Part shown: positions 51,046 to 60,159 of the stretch, piece by piece
How positions within the stretch are numbered: position 1 is the stretch's first letter
Layout: every line of letters begins with the position of its first letter
Assembly: GCA_036005185.1 (NCBI GenBank)
Contig: DASYQS010000003.1
Coordinates: 1 to 64,000 of the forward strand
Reading direction: 5' to 3'
DNA length: 64,000 nt
Source: VBAU01 sp036005185
Lineage (GTDB): Bacteria > Bacteroidota > Bacteroidia > Chitinophagales > Chitinophagaceae
Made by a program: the position numbers and the translations under genes
The notes under the pieces: generated by a model
Seen by the model: the letters and a program-made list of their open reading frames with translations, nothing else
Databases searched by the model: none
Told to the model about the DNA's origin: nothing

Positions 51046-52188
51046 ATGAATAGAAAATCTGTTTACAATCTTTTTTATTTGGTTGCAACCATTGTATTAA
51101 TAGCCTGGACTTTTGTTACCATTAATCAATTGCACAATTGGGGTGGCTGGTTATTACTATTATTTTTCTTTAGTCTCGCTGTTGCGTTCAGGGGCAATCA
51201 ATTTTTAAAAGGTCTGTCGTACACAGTAATGATCATTGGTGTAGTGAGCTTTGCCATGTATCACCCGCAGTATTTCAAAACCATCGGCAATTTTAAATTA
51301 TCTGCACTTATTATTCCGTTGCTTCAAATTATTATGTTCGGTATGGGAACGGAACTAAGCTTAAAAGATTTTGCCAATGTTGTCCGCATGCCGAAAGGAA
51401 TTATTGTAGGGGTTGTTTTTCATTATCTCATTATGCCTTTAGTTGGTTTTGCCATTGCCAACTTATTCAATTTTCCAAATGAAATTGCAGCAGGAATTAT
51501 CCTTGTAGGATGTTGCCCAAGCGGATTAGCCTCTAACGTCATGGCCTATCTTGCAAGAGCTAATCTTGCACTTTCCGTTTCTGTAACTACAATTTCCACA
51601 TTGCTTGCTCCATTCTTAACACCATTGCTTTTGCAATGGCTAGGCGGCAGCTTTGTGCAGATAAACTTTTGGGGAATGGTATGGGACATTACAAAAATTG
51701 TGATCATTCCCATAGTGGCGGGTCTTCTCTTTCACTACCTGATGCGTGGAAGGTTCGGTTGGCTGGATAAGATATTGCCGTTGCTTTCAATGGGTGGCAT
51801 TGCCCTCATATTGGCAATTATGGTGGCTGCGGGTAGAGATAATCTTTTAAAAGTTGGAGCACTGTTATTGGTAGCTACATTCATTCACAATGTTGCAGGA
51901 TTTTTTCTTGGATATTGGTCTGCACGGTTGATGAAGTTTAATGAAAAGGACAGCAGAACTATATCGCTTGAAGTAGGAATGCAAAATGCCGGCCTCGCAA
52001 CCGGTCTTGCATTGACTATGGGAAAAATTGCCACGGCGGGATTGGCACCGGCCATCTTTGGACCGGTGATGAATGTGAATGGTTCTTCATTGGCCAGTTG
52101 GTGGCACAACCATTTGCCAAAAGAAAATATTCTCGATAACAAAAAGGCTTCTGAAAAAGAAGAAATCGCAAAAGCCACTGCTGTCTAA
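51046..52188 (+). CDS. BASS-family (bile acid:sodium symporter-like) transporter
   Basis: A 380-residue membrane transporter with about ten helices. Family features are the IPLLQIIMFGMGTELSLKDF segment, AGIILVGCCPSGLASNVMAY with the conserved GCCPxG and SN motif of the sodium-binding crossover, SVTTISTLLAPFLTPLLL, and RTISLEVGMQNAGLATGLAL. BASS proteins move organic anions with sodium; known members carry bile acids, pyruvate and other 2-keto acids. In this operon it is a good candidate for importing a sugar acid or a 2-keto acid. It lies 26 bases after the kinase and 26 before the RraA-like gene. Confidence 0.88.
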   Translation: MNRKSVYNLFYLVATIVLIAWTFVTINQLHNWGGWLLLLFFFSLAVAFRGNQFLKGLSYTVMIIGVVSFAMYHPQYFKTIGNFKLSALIIPLLQIIMFGMGTELSLKDFANVVRMPKGIIVGVVFHYLIMPLVGFAIANLFNFPNEIAAGIILVGCCPSGLASNVMAYLARANLALSVSVTTISTLLAPFLTPLLLQWLGGSFVQINFWGMVWDITKIVIIPIVAGLLFHYLMRGRFGWLDKILPLLSMGGIALILAIMVAAGRDNLLKVGALLLVATFIHNVAGFFLGYWSARLMKFNEKDSRTISLEVGMQNAGLATGLALTMGKIATAGLAPAIFGPVMNVNGSSLASWWHNHLPKENILDNKKASEKEEIAKATAV

Positions 52189-52214
52189 GTATTGTTCATC
52201 CAAAAAATCAAGTT

Positions 52215-53171
52215 ATGCCTGTAATCAAACGCTTGTTTTTTCCTTTCGCACTTGTTGTATTCATGAGTCAACTAAGAGCACAATCCGTGCAAATAACAAA
52301 AGAAGAGCTCATTGCATTAACTCCTGAATGGAAGGGAGAACGCTTTGCTGATGGCCGCCCGAAAGTGCCGGATGATATTATTAAACGAATGAAAGCTGTA
52401 AGTGTAGAAGAAGCCTGGGCCACCATGAGCAATGCGGGTTATCGATACCAAATTGCCGAGGGATGGGAAGTCATCAACCCCGATAGTGTACTGGTTGGCC
52501 GAGCGGTGACTGCAACGTTCATGCCTGGGCGTCCCGACGTATGGAAGGCAATTGATTCCATGGGAAAAAAAGAGGGAAGGAGGGCTCAAAATGTTTGGGC
52601 TGTAGAAATGTTGCAAAAAGGAGATGTGTATGTAGCCGACCAGTTTGGAGCAAAAAGAAACGGACCGACTATCGGTGACAATGTAGGAAATGCTATTTAT
52701 GCAAGAACAGGAAACGGGATTGTATATGATGGCGCCATCAGAGATTTGGAGGGTTTGAAGGAAATTGGTGGCTTCACTTCTTTTTATACCAGCTATGATC
52801 CATCTTATCACAATCCCGGAGCAGGACCAAGCAGGGATTTAACGACGATGATTGTGGGCATTAATCATCCCACCCGCATCCGCACTGTAACCGTAATGCC
52901 CGGTGATGTGGTATTGGGTAAAATGGGCGTTGTTGTTTTTATTCCTCCTCAGTTAGCAGAAAGAGTAGTCATTACTTCGGAGATCGTACGGTTAAGAGAT
53001 ATGTTCGGTCATCAACGGTTAAGAGAAGGAAAATACACTGCCGGACAAATTGATACACGATGGACCGATGAAATAGAAAAAGATTTTTCTAAATGGCTTA
53101 ATGATCACATGAATGAATTACCAGTTCCAAAAGCAACGATCCAGAATTATTTGAAAGATAGAACATGGTAA
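52215..53171 (+). CDS. exported RraA-family protein (aldolase-like)
   Basis: A 318-residue protein of the RraA/HMG-CHA-aldolase family with a signal peptide (MPVIKRLFFPFALVVFMSQLRAQ), unusual for a family that is normally cytoplasmic. The family core is VGRAVTATFMPGRPDVW, QKGDVYVADQFGA, IGDNVGNAIYARTGNGIVYD and GAIRDLEGL with Arg176-Asp177, the catalytic and metal-binding pair of class II pyruvate aldolases. It probably cleaves a 4-hydroxy-2-keto acid or a 2-keto-3-deoxy acid to pyruvate outside the cytoplasm. A paralogue lies at 55019-55942. Confidence 0.85.
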   Translation: MPVIKRLFFPFALVVFMSQLRAQSVQITKEELIALTPEWKGERFADGRPKVPDDIIKRMKAVSVEEAWATMSNAGYRYQIAEGWEVINPDSVLVGRAVTATFMPGRPDVWKAIDSMGKKEGRRAQNVWAVEMLQKGDVYVADQFGAKRNGPTIGDNVGNAIYARTGNGIVYDGAIRDLEGLKEIGGFTSFYTSYDPSYHNPGAGPSRDLTTMIVGINHPTRIRTVTVMPGDVVLGKMGVVVFIPPQLAERVVITSEIVRLRDMFGHQRLREGKYTAGQIDTRWTDEIEKDFSKWLNDHMNELPVPKATIQNYLKDRTW

Positions 53172-53258
53172 AGCAATTTAATTGTCAATTAGCAATAAAA
53201 ATAACCAACTAGCAACGATCAAAACTGAAAACATTAATTCACTATCAACAAAACGTTT

Positions 53259-54539
53259 ATGTCAAGCTCAAGAAGATCATTTATTACCAAGACAGCAATA
53301 GCTGCAGCAATGGCTCCATTTGCTTCCCTGTCCAAGACGTATGGGCAAGGGCTCGAAAATGCCATGGAAAACACACCCAAAGCTTCTGCACCATCCGATC
53401 TAAAAATCACTGATGTTAAATGTGCTTACTCCGGTGGTGGATTGTTTGTAAAAATTTCTACAAACCAGGATATTGTTGGCTGGGGCGAGGGAGTAGATGC
53501 TGTTGGCGGAACATATCATTTAGTTCAACGGTTGGGAAGACAATACCTAGTTGGGAGAAGCCCATTAACTCCTAACTTGTTTTTTGAGCAAATGCGTAAA
53601 GGTGCTTTTTTCGGTGGTGCACAATCTGGTATGTTTGTAGCTGTACTCAGCGCTTTTGATTCTGCGTTGTGGGATTTAACCGGAAAAGCATTAGGCTTAC
53701 CTATCCATCAATTATTGGGTGGAAAGTTTCGTGATAAAGTAAGAGTCTATTGCGATACTCAATTATACTCCGTTCGCAATCCCAAGCCCGAAGAATATGC
53801 GAAGGTAGCAAGAGAAGCAGTTGACAGAGGATATACTGCAGTTAAATTTGATCTTGACGAAGCAGGCGATCCCAATAAATATGACAGGTGGAACTGGACG
53901 GCAAGCCTTGCTGAAGTAGAAAGGATGTATAATTCCATGGCCGCCGTTCGGAAAGAAATAGGTCCGCATATTGATATTTGTTGCGACATGCATGGACGGT
54001 ATGATGCACCGACCGGAAGAAAAGTGGCAAAGGTGATGGAACCTTTAAATCTTATGTGGCTGGAAGAACCTGTTCCTGCTGATAATGTAGATGCTTATAA
54101 ATACATCACACAAGAAACCAGTACACCGATTTGTGGTGGAGAAAATTTTTATCTCACTTACGGTTTCACCCGTTTATTATCAGAGGGAGCAGTCGATCTA
54201 ATAATGCCCGATCTTCAGAAATGCGGAGGATTAGGTGAAGGACAGCGTATAGCGGCCCTTGCGAATGCTTATTACACACCTTTTTCACCGCACATGGTTG
54301 GTTCATTCCTTGGTTGCATGGCCTCGGCACATGTTTGTGCAGCCGTTCCTAATTTCCATATTCTCGAATGGCAAAGCCAATTCGATACAGTACCCAGATG
54401 GAAAGAGATTGTTAAGTACGATAAACCTTTTATTGAGAAAGGATTTTTAACTGTATCAGACAAACCTGGAATCGGAGTAGACATAAACGAAGAAGGTCTG
54501 AAAAAATATGCAACGCCGGGAGTACCTTTCTTTGCATAG
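53259..54539 (+). CDS. Tat-exported enolase-superfamily sugar-acid dehydratase (GalD-like)
   Basis: A 426-residue mandelate racemase/muconate lactonising enzyme family protein. The N-terminus SSSRRSFITKTAIAAAMA is a Tat signal, so the folded metal enzyme is exported. Active-site residues are Asp243 and His245 (CCDMHGR), Glu270 (WLEEP), Glu295 (GGENF), Asp318 (MPDLQ), His345 (SPHMVG) and Glu370 (LEWQ). This pattern, with a DMHGR acid and a His/Asp dyad, fits D-galactonate/mannonate-type dehydratases. It would dehydrate an aldonate to a 2-keto-3-deoxy acid, and the RraA-like protein encoded just upstream is a plausible next enzyme. It is the last gene of the araC operon. Confidence 0.87.
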   Translation: MSSSRRSFITKTAIAAAMAPFASLSKTYGQGLENAMENTPKASAPSDLKITDVKCAYSGGGLFVKISTNQDIVGWGEGVDAVGGTYHLVQRLGRQYLVGRSPLTPNLFFEQMRKGAFFGGAQSGMFVAVLSAFDSALWDLTGKALGLPIHQLLGGKFRDKVRVYCDTQLYSVRNPKPEEYAKVAREAVDRGYTAVKFDLDEAGDPNKYDRWNWTASLAEVERMYNSMAAVRKEIGPHIDICCDMHGRYDAPTGRKVAKVMEPLNLMWLEEPVPADNVDAYKYITQETSTPICGGENFYLTYGFTRLLSEGAVDLIMPDLQKCGGLGEGQRIAALANAYYTPFSPHMVGSFLGCMASAHVCAAVPNFHILEWQSQFDTVPRWKEIVKYDKPFIEKGFLTVSDKPGIGVDINEEGLKKYATPGVPFFA

Positions 54540-55018
54540 CATACTCAAAAAGTCAAAAGTAAATTTTTTGGAACCTTTTTGAGAGTCTTTCAAATTTTTA
54601 CTTTTGACTTCAAAAATATCTCACGGTTTTAGAAAGTGAGCAAACGCAAAACTCCTTTTAGTTAGTTTCTTATCGCAACAAATCAACGGTCGCATTTTTT
54701 GCTGTTTCGATAGTAATGCGTACCACTTCGTGCCAGTAACCGGCACTTTTCAAATAAGTCATTTCAAATTTTTGCAAATCGCCTTATTTATCGCTAACTA
54801 ACGCTGTTGCCTTCGTAAAATAATTTCATAAACTTATTGCCTACTCTTCACCGCTCAATAAAGAAATAAGGTTCTCTTATGGTACTTATGTTTTCCTAAG
54901 GTAATAAGACTGACATCTAAAACACTAAACCGTTGTTTCTCTTCTTGAGTAGCGAAAATTTGAAATGCACATTTAGACAATAATATACCTTGAAGAAAAC
55001 CGCAGTTTTCAATGCAAA
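54540..55018. other. 479-base convergent intergenic region
   Basis: It contains a long hairpin at 54550-54610 and, on the minus strand at 54670-54786, an open stretch reading MTYLKSAGYWHEVVRITIET and ending AKNATVDLLR before a stop, possibly a gene remnant of unknown type. Nothing else is recognised. Confidence 0.4.
54550..54610. terminator. hairpin between convergent genes
   Basis: AAGTCAAAAGTAAA (54550-54563) and TTTACTTTTGACTT (54597-54610) are perfect 14-bp inverted repeats with a 33-base loop that contains further complementarity (ACTCAAAAAG with CTTTTTGAGAGT). It follows the enolase-superfamily gene by 10 bases and could end transcription from both sides, though it is AT-rich. Confidence 0.45.
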
Positions 55019-55942
55019 TCACCATGTTCTTTTACTCATCATCTTATCAACTTCTGCTCGGGTCATCTTGCCTAATTCAGGATGTTTTTCCAGCCATTTT
55101 AAAAACTCAGTTTTGATTTCATTCGTCCATTGGCTGTCAATTTCGCCGGTGCTGAATTTACCGCTGCGTACCATTTCAAAACCAAATTGGTCTTTGCGGA
55201 TAACAAATTCTGATGTGCTCACCACCTCCTCTGCCAGGTGAGCCGGCACAAACAAAACGCCTTCTCTTGTTGCAATGACCAAATCACCGGGAAGCACAAC
55301 GGCGTTACCTATACGAATGGGTGTATTGAGACCCATGAGCACCATTTGCTCGGTAAAAGAGGGATGAAAGTCACGAACGAAAGCATTAAAGCCCTTGATG
55401 TTTTTTATTTCTTGTAAATCCCTGGCGGCTCCATCAAACACAACACCGTTGCCCGATTTGCTGTAAATGGAATTAGCCAACGTAGCACCCATTATGCCGC
55501 CACCACTGATTTTTCCGAAAGCATCGGCAACATATAAATCGCCCTTTGTGAGTATGTCTATCGGCCATGAATTCGTATTGCCTTTTCTGCCTTGTTTGGC
55601 GCCTCTGTCTTTGATATTTTTTTCTACGTCGGGGCGGCTGGGCAAATACATTGCAGTCACTGCACGACCGGCCATAGTACTATCGTTAACAGTTTTCCAT
55701 CCGCCTTCAAACTGGTTGATATAGCCTTCATTTTTTAGTACGGTCCAGGCATCGTCAATCATAATGTGTTTTGCCCTTTCCAGCAGGCTATCGGGAATTT
55801 TTGGTCTTCCATCAGCAAACCGTTCGCCCTTCCATTGCGAGGTGAGAAAAATCATTTCTTCTTTTGAAATGGTTTGCGCCAATGCGGTGCCCGTACAAAA
55901 TAAACTTAACGAGAGTAACAGAATAGTAAACTTTGCTTTCAT
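55019..55942 (-). CDS. exported RraA-family protein, second copy
   Basis: The start chosen is the ATG at 55942 (MKAKFTILLLSLSLFCTGTA), a clear signal peptide. The product is colinear with the RraA-like protein at 52215: SKEEMIFLTSQWKGERFADG, AGRAVTAMYLPSRPDVEKNI, KGDLYVADAFG, GATLANSIYSKSGNGVVFDG and AARDLQEI with the Arg-Asp pair kept. Both copies end with a similar short basic tail (SKRTW and KDRTW). It probably has the same type of aldolase activity on a different substrate. It follows the beta-helix gene by 35 bases on the minus strand. Confidence 0.85.
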   Translation of the reverse strand: MKAKFTILLLSLSLFCTGTALAQTISKEEMIFLTSQWKGERFADGRPKIPDSLLERAKHIMIDDAWTVLKNEGYINQFEGGWKTVNDSTMAGRAVTAMYLPSRPDVEKNIKDRGAKQGRKGNTNSWPIDILTKGDLYVADAFGKISGGGIMGATLANSIYSKSGNGVVFDGAARDLQEIKNIKGFNAFVRDFHPSFTEQMVLMGLNTPIRIGNAVVLPGDLVIATREGVLFVPAHLAEEVVSTSEFVIRKDQFGFEMVRSGKFSTGEIDSQWTNEIKTEFLKWLEKHPELGKMTRAEVDKMMSKRTW

Positions 55943-55977
55943 GTATTGAAACATTTAAGATGATTGTCTGCATTGGT

Positions 55978-57621
55978 TCACTCCAACCCTCCCGCATCTT
56001 TGGCAATATTTTTTATACTATCTGCGCCCAATCTTTCCCTCAATTGTGCGAGGTATAGGCTCCTCGGTGTTACATGCGTATCCATTGATTCAACATGACC
56101 ATTTGGTTTGGAAAGGTCCTGTAAACCTGCATTGAAAATGACCGCATTGATTCCTATGTGCCCGAAGGAATAGTTTTGTGCGGTTGGTGGTTTTTGAAGT
56201 AAAAAATCTCCCTCGCAATTCCAGAAAACAATATTAGCGCCTGCCCAGCCAATGATGTAATCCCAATACCGTGCTGTAAGCGGCGCTTTCACGTTATCAT
56301 ACAAAACACCATTTACCCAATGGTTATGAGGTTCACTTGTAGAGTAAGGATTCACTGCTTTGCAATCAAGAAACACATTACCGCTTGCCTCAGAACCTTG
56401 TAATACAAATGAATGCCTTCCCTTTTGTGAAAAACATCTTTGCACTAAACAAAATTGACCATTCATTTGGTACGTAAAACGTCTTGCACCCATTCGAATG
56501 GAAACAGGCTCCCATGATTCGCAATCCTGCACCGTGATCCATTTTGTTCCTGCATTGCTTTGTACCACGCTGTTTCCAAAATGAAGAGCTGTGATATTAC
56601 GCACCCATACATTTTTTGCGTTGCTGATGTTGATGAAATTGAAATAATGATTTTCATCGGAAAAATATTCATCCCCCTGGTACTGGTATTTAGGATCGAG
56701 TTTGTCCCGGTCCATATTGCCATAAGTCTTTGTACGAACTGTAGGATCGTATTCCGATACACCGCGCAGGTTTTCAATACCTACCAGCTCAATTCGTTCG
56801 TCGGTGTATTTATAAAGTTCACCTCCTCCCCAACGTATTTCAATAGCGCAAAAGATAGGAGCATCTATTGTAACCGTATTTCCCTTGATATCCACGATTG
56901 TTCGATCATAGTTGATATTGAAAGGTTGCCATCTGTTTCTAGCAACTGTAGCACTGTCCTCACCCAATTCCTTGATCCATGCTTGGTTTCCGATGCGTCT
57001 TACAATTACCTTATCTCCTTTTTTGAATACCTTGGCCGATGTTACATTGAAACTAGTTGCACCCACCGGCACATAGTTGTCTGTAATAGTTTGTTTGCTA
57101 TCGTCCTGAATTTTGATTCCCGCGCTACCAGCAATGTTTATTAGTGCAGGCCTGCCGCTACGGCCGGGTGCCTGTGCTTGTTTTGGTGTTTTACCTATCA
57201 GTATAGTTCCGATATCACTCATGCCTTCTCCGCGCAATATCACACCCGATGTTTTAATAGTGATTGGTTTTTCGAGATTGTATTCACCCATTTTTAATAA
57301 AATAGTTCCTCTAAAACCAGAAGCATCGGGAGGCAAAGCCGAGACACTATCAATTATTTTCTGCAAATGATCTGAGTTGTCGCCCGGTAACGGCCATACT
57401 ATTGCTTTAGGTTGCACATGGGGTATTGGCACTCCACCACCTTTATAACCGGCGTTCGAAAAATCGGGAATTTTGTTTCCAAGACTATCGGCAACATATA
57501 CCAGCTTGCCATCAACGCCAGGATATACAAGCATTGTTGTTGGTGGAATGTCCTGGCCCTTGCTCGAAAAAAAATCAAAACAGAAAACCAAAAGAGCAAT
57601 CGAATAAATTTTACTTCTCAT
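55978..57621 (-). CDS. secreted right-handed beta-helix protein, pectate-lyase-like
   Basis: A 547-residue secreted protein with a signal peptide (MRSKIYSIALLVFCFDFFSS). It has a pectate lyase superfamily N-terminal region (NSDHLQKIIDSVSALPPDAS, GTILLKMGEYNLEKPITIKT, GVILRGEGM) and a long parallel beta-helix (VWVRNITALHFGNSVVQSNA, KWITVQDCESWEPVSI, CLVQRCFSQKGRHSFVLQG, NVFLDCKAVNPYST). A lyase or hydrolase on a pectin- or glycan-type polymer is likely, but no catalytic residues can be assigned. It sits between the bicupin-SMP-30 gene and the second RraA gene, probably in one operon. Confidence 0.75.
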   Translation of the reverse strand: MRSKIYSIALLVFCFDFFSSKGQDIPPTTMLVYPGVDGKLVYVADSLGNKIPDFSNAGYKGGGVPIPHVQPKAIVWPLPGDNSDHLQKIIDSVSALPPDASGFRGTILLKMGEYNLEKPITIKTSGVILRGEGMSDIGTILIGKTPKQAQAPGRSGRPALINIAGSAGIKIQDDSKQTITDNYVPVGATSFNVTSAKVFKKGDKVIVRRIGNQAWIKELGEDSATVARNRWQPFNINYDRTIVDIKGNTVTIDAPIFCAIEIRWGGGELYKYTDERIELVGIENLRGVSEYDPTVRTKTYGNMDRDKLDPKYQYQGDEYFSDENHYFNFINISNAKNVWVRNITALHFGNSVVQSNAGTKWITVQDCESWEPVSIRMGARRFTYQMNGQFCLVQRCFSQKGRHSFVLQGSEASGNVFLDCKAVNPYSTSEPHNHWVNGVLYDNVKAPLTARYWDYIIGWAGANIVFWNCEGDFLLQKPPTAQNYSFGHIGINAVIFNAGLQDLSKPNGHVESMDTHVTPRSLYLAQLRERLGADSIKNIAKDAGGLE

Positions 57622-57654
57622 AGCAACCGTTTATTGGTCAGTAAAATTTTCTAT

Positions 57655-59598
57655 CTACAAATACTGCACAAAACCTTCCATGTTGGTGCGGATCTTAAAC
57701 ACCTTGCTGTAACTAACGATGTATAATGTTTTCATATCATTGTCTCCAAAACACAGACTTACGGGAAATGAAGGCAGATTAATCATTCCAATAAATTCAC
57801 CGTTGGCATTAAAAATCTGTACGCCGTAATAAGTAGCCACGTAAATATTGCCCAATTTATCAATCGCCATACCGTCGGCGCTAGAGGACTTTCCTTTCCT
57901 GTCCAATACATTTTCGGTCAAAAATAATTTTGCAAACTTGCGGCCATTGCTGATTGTACCATCAGCATTGACATCGTAAGCCCAGATAAAATTATCCTTC
58001 CCGCTTTTCACCGGATACCATTCTTCATCGTCATAGCAGTTGTTGATGTAAAGCGTCTTGCCATCAGGTGATAACAAAATACCATTGGGCATAGCAAATT
58101 CATTCGGCTGAGTAAGCCTTGTTATTTTACCATTTGGTGAAACGTAATACACAGCACGGCCGGGCTGATTTTTTTGCGTCTCCATGGTAAATTGCGGGTC
58201 GGTGAAATAAACACCACCTTTTGCATCGGTGATAATATCATTGGGGCCATCAATCGGTTTTCCATCATATTTGTCGGCAATTGCTTTTATTACTTCTCCC
58301 TTTGTTGTCATTTCAACCACCCGATGCCCCATCATATCGCAAACAAGCAGATGGCCATTTTTGTACGGATACAATCCGTTTGTTTGCATTTTGCCTTCTG
58401 TAATATTTCGATAATTGCCGTTAGGCTCGAGTTCTACTGTTGAACTTTTCTTTGGGTTCGCATTAAAGTTCTGGTCGAAATACATGTTTGAAAAATAAAG
58501 CTTGCCGTTCATCCATTTCGCACCTTCGGTGAAATTCAATTCTGGTTTTGTTTTCTTACCATCAACAACAAGCTGCAGTTTTGCATCTTCAGGGATAATT
58601 GAATGATAAGCTGCCATTCTCGCTCTTTCCTTTTCCAAATAATCAACACGGACAGGCCAAAAAATATCCAAAGCATCACAACCAAGGTCTCCGATTTTTG
58701 CACCATGAACCATGTTTGCCGGAATACGCACCACATCGTTTGGTTTCATAGCCTGCTCTCCATCCAAAAGAATTTCGTTACAGCCGCCACGCAATGCAAA
58801 CATCATTTGCTCTTCAGGATGTATATGCTCCGGGAAAGTTGAGTTCGGTTCCATTAATATAAAACTCAACTGCATATTCTTTCCTGATACCAATCGCGAA
58901 TAGGCACCCGGAAGAAGGGCCGTTAGTTGAAAATCGTACAAGTCGTAAACCTTATTGGAAACTAGATTGGGTGTTTGCATAGTTTCAATGTCTTTTACTT
59001 CAGCCGGAAGATTTTTTCTACCTGCTTTTTGAAGATAGTCGAGACGTAAAGGGCTATAAGCTTCCAGTAATTTTGCACCCGATGAACCGGCAGTAACCGC
59101 ATTTTTGGTTCCTTTTTCAAGGTAGACAAAATCAATTCTTGGTGTACCACTATGCGTTCCATCCGGCGCTTCCCTTTTTTTCGCAATCATGGTAACAGGC
59201 GTTCCATTTACCATTTGATTGATGGAACCTTCAAGCACAAATACAAATCTATCAGCCGGCAAAACTTCATCCGGAATTTTTGCATTGGGTGCTAATCGAA
59301 GAAGGCTAATCATCACACCACTTCCCCAAAAAAGCTTTGCATTCACACCTGGATACATTTCTATGCTGCCCAACTTTTCTAAACTTTTCACTTTCGCTAC
59401 TTCAAGATTTGATGCAATCGCTGTTTGTGGGAGTCCTGAAAGTTTTTTTACAGTCAGGTTATGTTGCTTAATAAGTTCTTCGTTTTTCTCTTGCCAGCCG
59501 GGCTGAGAACCCGAAGAAGAAGTGCAACGTGTCAGACTAATGAATGTTATTGCAAACAGACAGTTGAAAACAATTTTGTTTATTTGTATAGCTCTCAT
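57655..59598 (-). CDS. bicupin fused to a SMP-30/gluconolactonase propeller
   Basis: An approximately 647-residue multidomain exported protein. The start chosen is the ATG at 59598 (MRAIQINKIVFNCLFAITFI), with a possible lipoprotein Cys after SLTR. Two cupin barrels follow: one around 60-170 (DEVLPADRFVFVLEGSINQM) and one around 235-320 (PEHIHPEEQMMFALRGGCNE, DVVRIPANMVHG with the metal-binding His/Glu set). Residues from about 340 form an SGL-type propeller (LYFSNMYFDQNF, DGPNDIITDAKGGVYFTDPQ, MPNGILLSPDGKTLYINNCY, ADGMAIDKLGNIYVATYYG). The fusion suggests a lactonase coupled to a cupin isomerase or binding module. It is transcribed ahead of the beta-helix and RraA genes. Confidence 0.82.
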   Translation of the reverse strand: MRAIQINKIVFNCLFAITFISLTRCTSSSGSQPGWQEKNEELIKQHNLTVKKLSGLPQTAIASNLEVAKVKSLEKLGSIEMYPGVNAKLFWGSGVMISLLRLAPNAKIPDEVLPADRFVFVLEGSINQMVNGTPVTMIAKKREAPDGTHSGTPRIDFVYLEKGTKNAVTAGSSGAKLLEAYSPLRLDYLQKAGRKNLPAEVKDIETMQTPNLVSNKVYDLYDFQLTALLPGAYSRLVSGKNMQLSFILMEPNSTFPEHIHPEEQMMFALRGGCNEILLDGEQAMKPNDVVRIPANMVHGAKIGDLGCDALDIFWPVRVDYLEKERARMAAYHSIIPEDAKLQLVVDGKKTKPELNFTEGAKWMNGKLYFSNMYFDQNFNANPKKSSTVELEPNGNYRNITEGKMQTNGLYPYKNGHLLVCDMMGHRVVEMTTKGEVIKAIADKYDGKPIDGPNDIITDAKGGVYFTDPQFTMETQKNQPGRAVYYVSPNGKITRLTQPNEFAMPNGILLSPDGKTLYINNCYDDEEWYPVKSGKDNFIWAYDVNADGTISNGRKFAKLFLTENVLDRKGKSSSADGMAIDKLGNIYVATYYGVQIFNANGEFIGMINLPSFPVSLCFGDNDMKTLYIVSYSKVFKIRTNMEGFVQYL

Positions 59599-59754
59599 AA
59601 TTGCATTTGGTTTGCCGTATTGCACTGGAAAATAGTTATTTCATTTCAGCTAACTGTACAGGATTTATCGCCGGATTTTATTGAACATTTTTTGCTATAG
59701 CTTCTCTTATTTTTAATTGTTATTGCTTGTTCATTCAACCAAAATTTATTCAAC

Positions 59755-60090
59755 ATGAAAATTTTATTTACACTGTTAATCCTAATTGGAGGCTTAACTA
59801 CTTTTGCTCAAAGCTCAATTGATGGTAATTGGAAAGGCACTCGTGAAACACCAAATGGCACGTTTGAAGTCAATTACACTTTTAAGGTTGAGGGAAATGT
59901 ATTGACAGGCACCTGGAAAACACAGTTTGGTGAAGCCCAGTTGGAGAATGGAAAAGTTGATGGTAAGAAATTTTCTTACAGCATTTCTTTTAATGACATG
60001 AAAATTAATTACACCGGCGAAGTAGTTAACGATAACGAACTTTTGATTAAAAGTGAAAGAGGTGAAATGAAACTAGCCAGAGTGAAGTAA
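59755..60090 (+). CDS. small secreted beta-rich hypothetical protein
   Basis: A 111-residue secreted protein (signal MKILFTLLILIGGLTTFAQ). The mature part is a short beta-sheet repeat: DGNWKGTRETPNGTFEVNYT, NVLTGTWKTQFGEAQLENGK and VDGKKFSYSISFNDMKINYT, ending in a stop after KLARVK. Related small proteins accompany glycosidases and sugar dehydrogenases in Bacteroidota, with no defined role. It precedes the PQQ dehydrogenase gene by 69 bases. Confidence 0.65.
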   Translation: MKILFTLLILIGGLTTFAQSSIDGNWKGTRETPNGTFEVNYTFKVEGNVLTGTWKTQFGEAQLENGKVDGKKFSYSISFNDMKINYTGEVVNDNELLIKSERGEMKLARVK

Positions 60091-60159
60091 GAGTATAAAC
60101 TCATTTGATACACTTCCCTTATTCTTACTCGCTGCTGATTATTGATTCAAACACTTGCT

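Noticed and set aside
60142..60159. A TTG start for the PQQ dehydrogenase
   Set aside because: The ATG at 60160 gives a normal leader and needs no unusual start codon.
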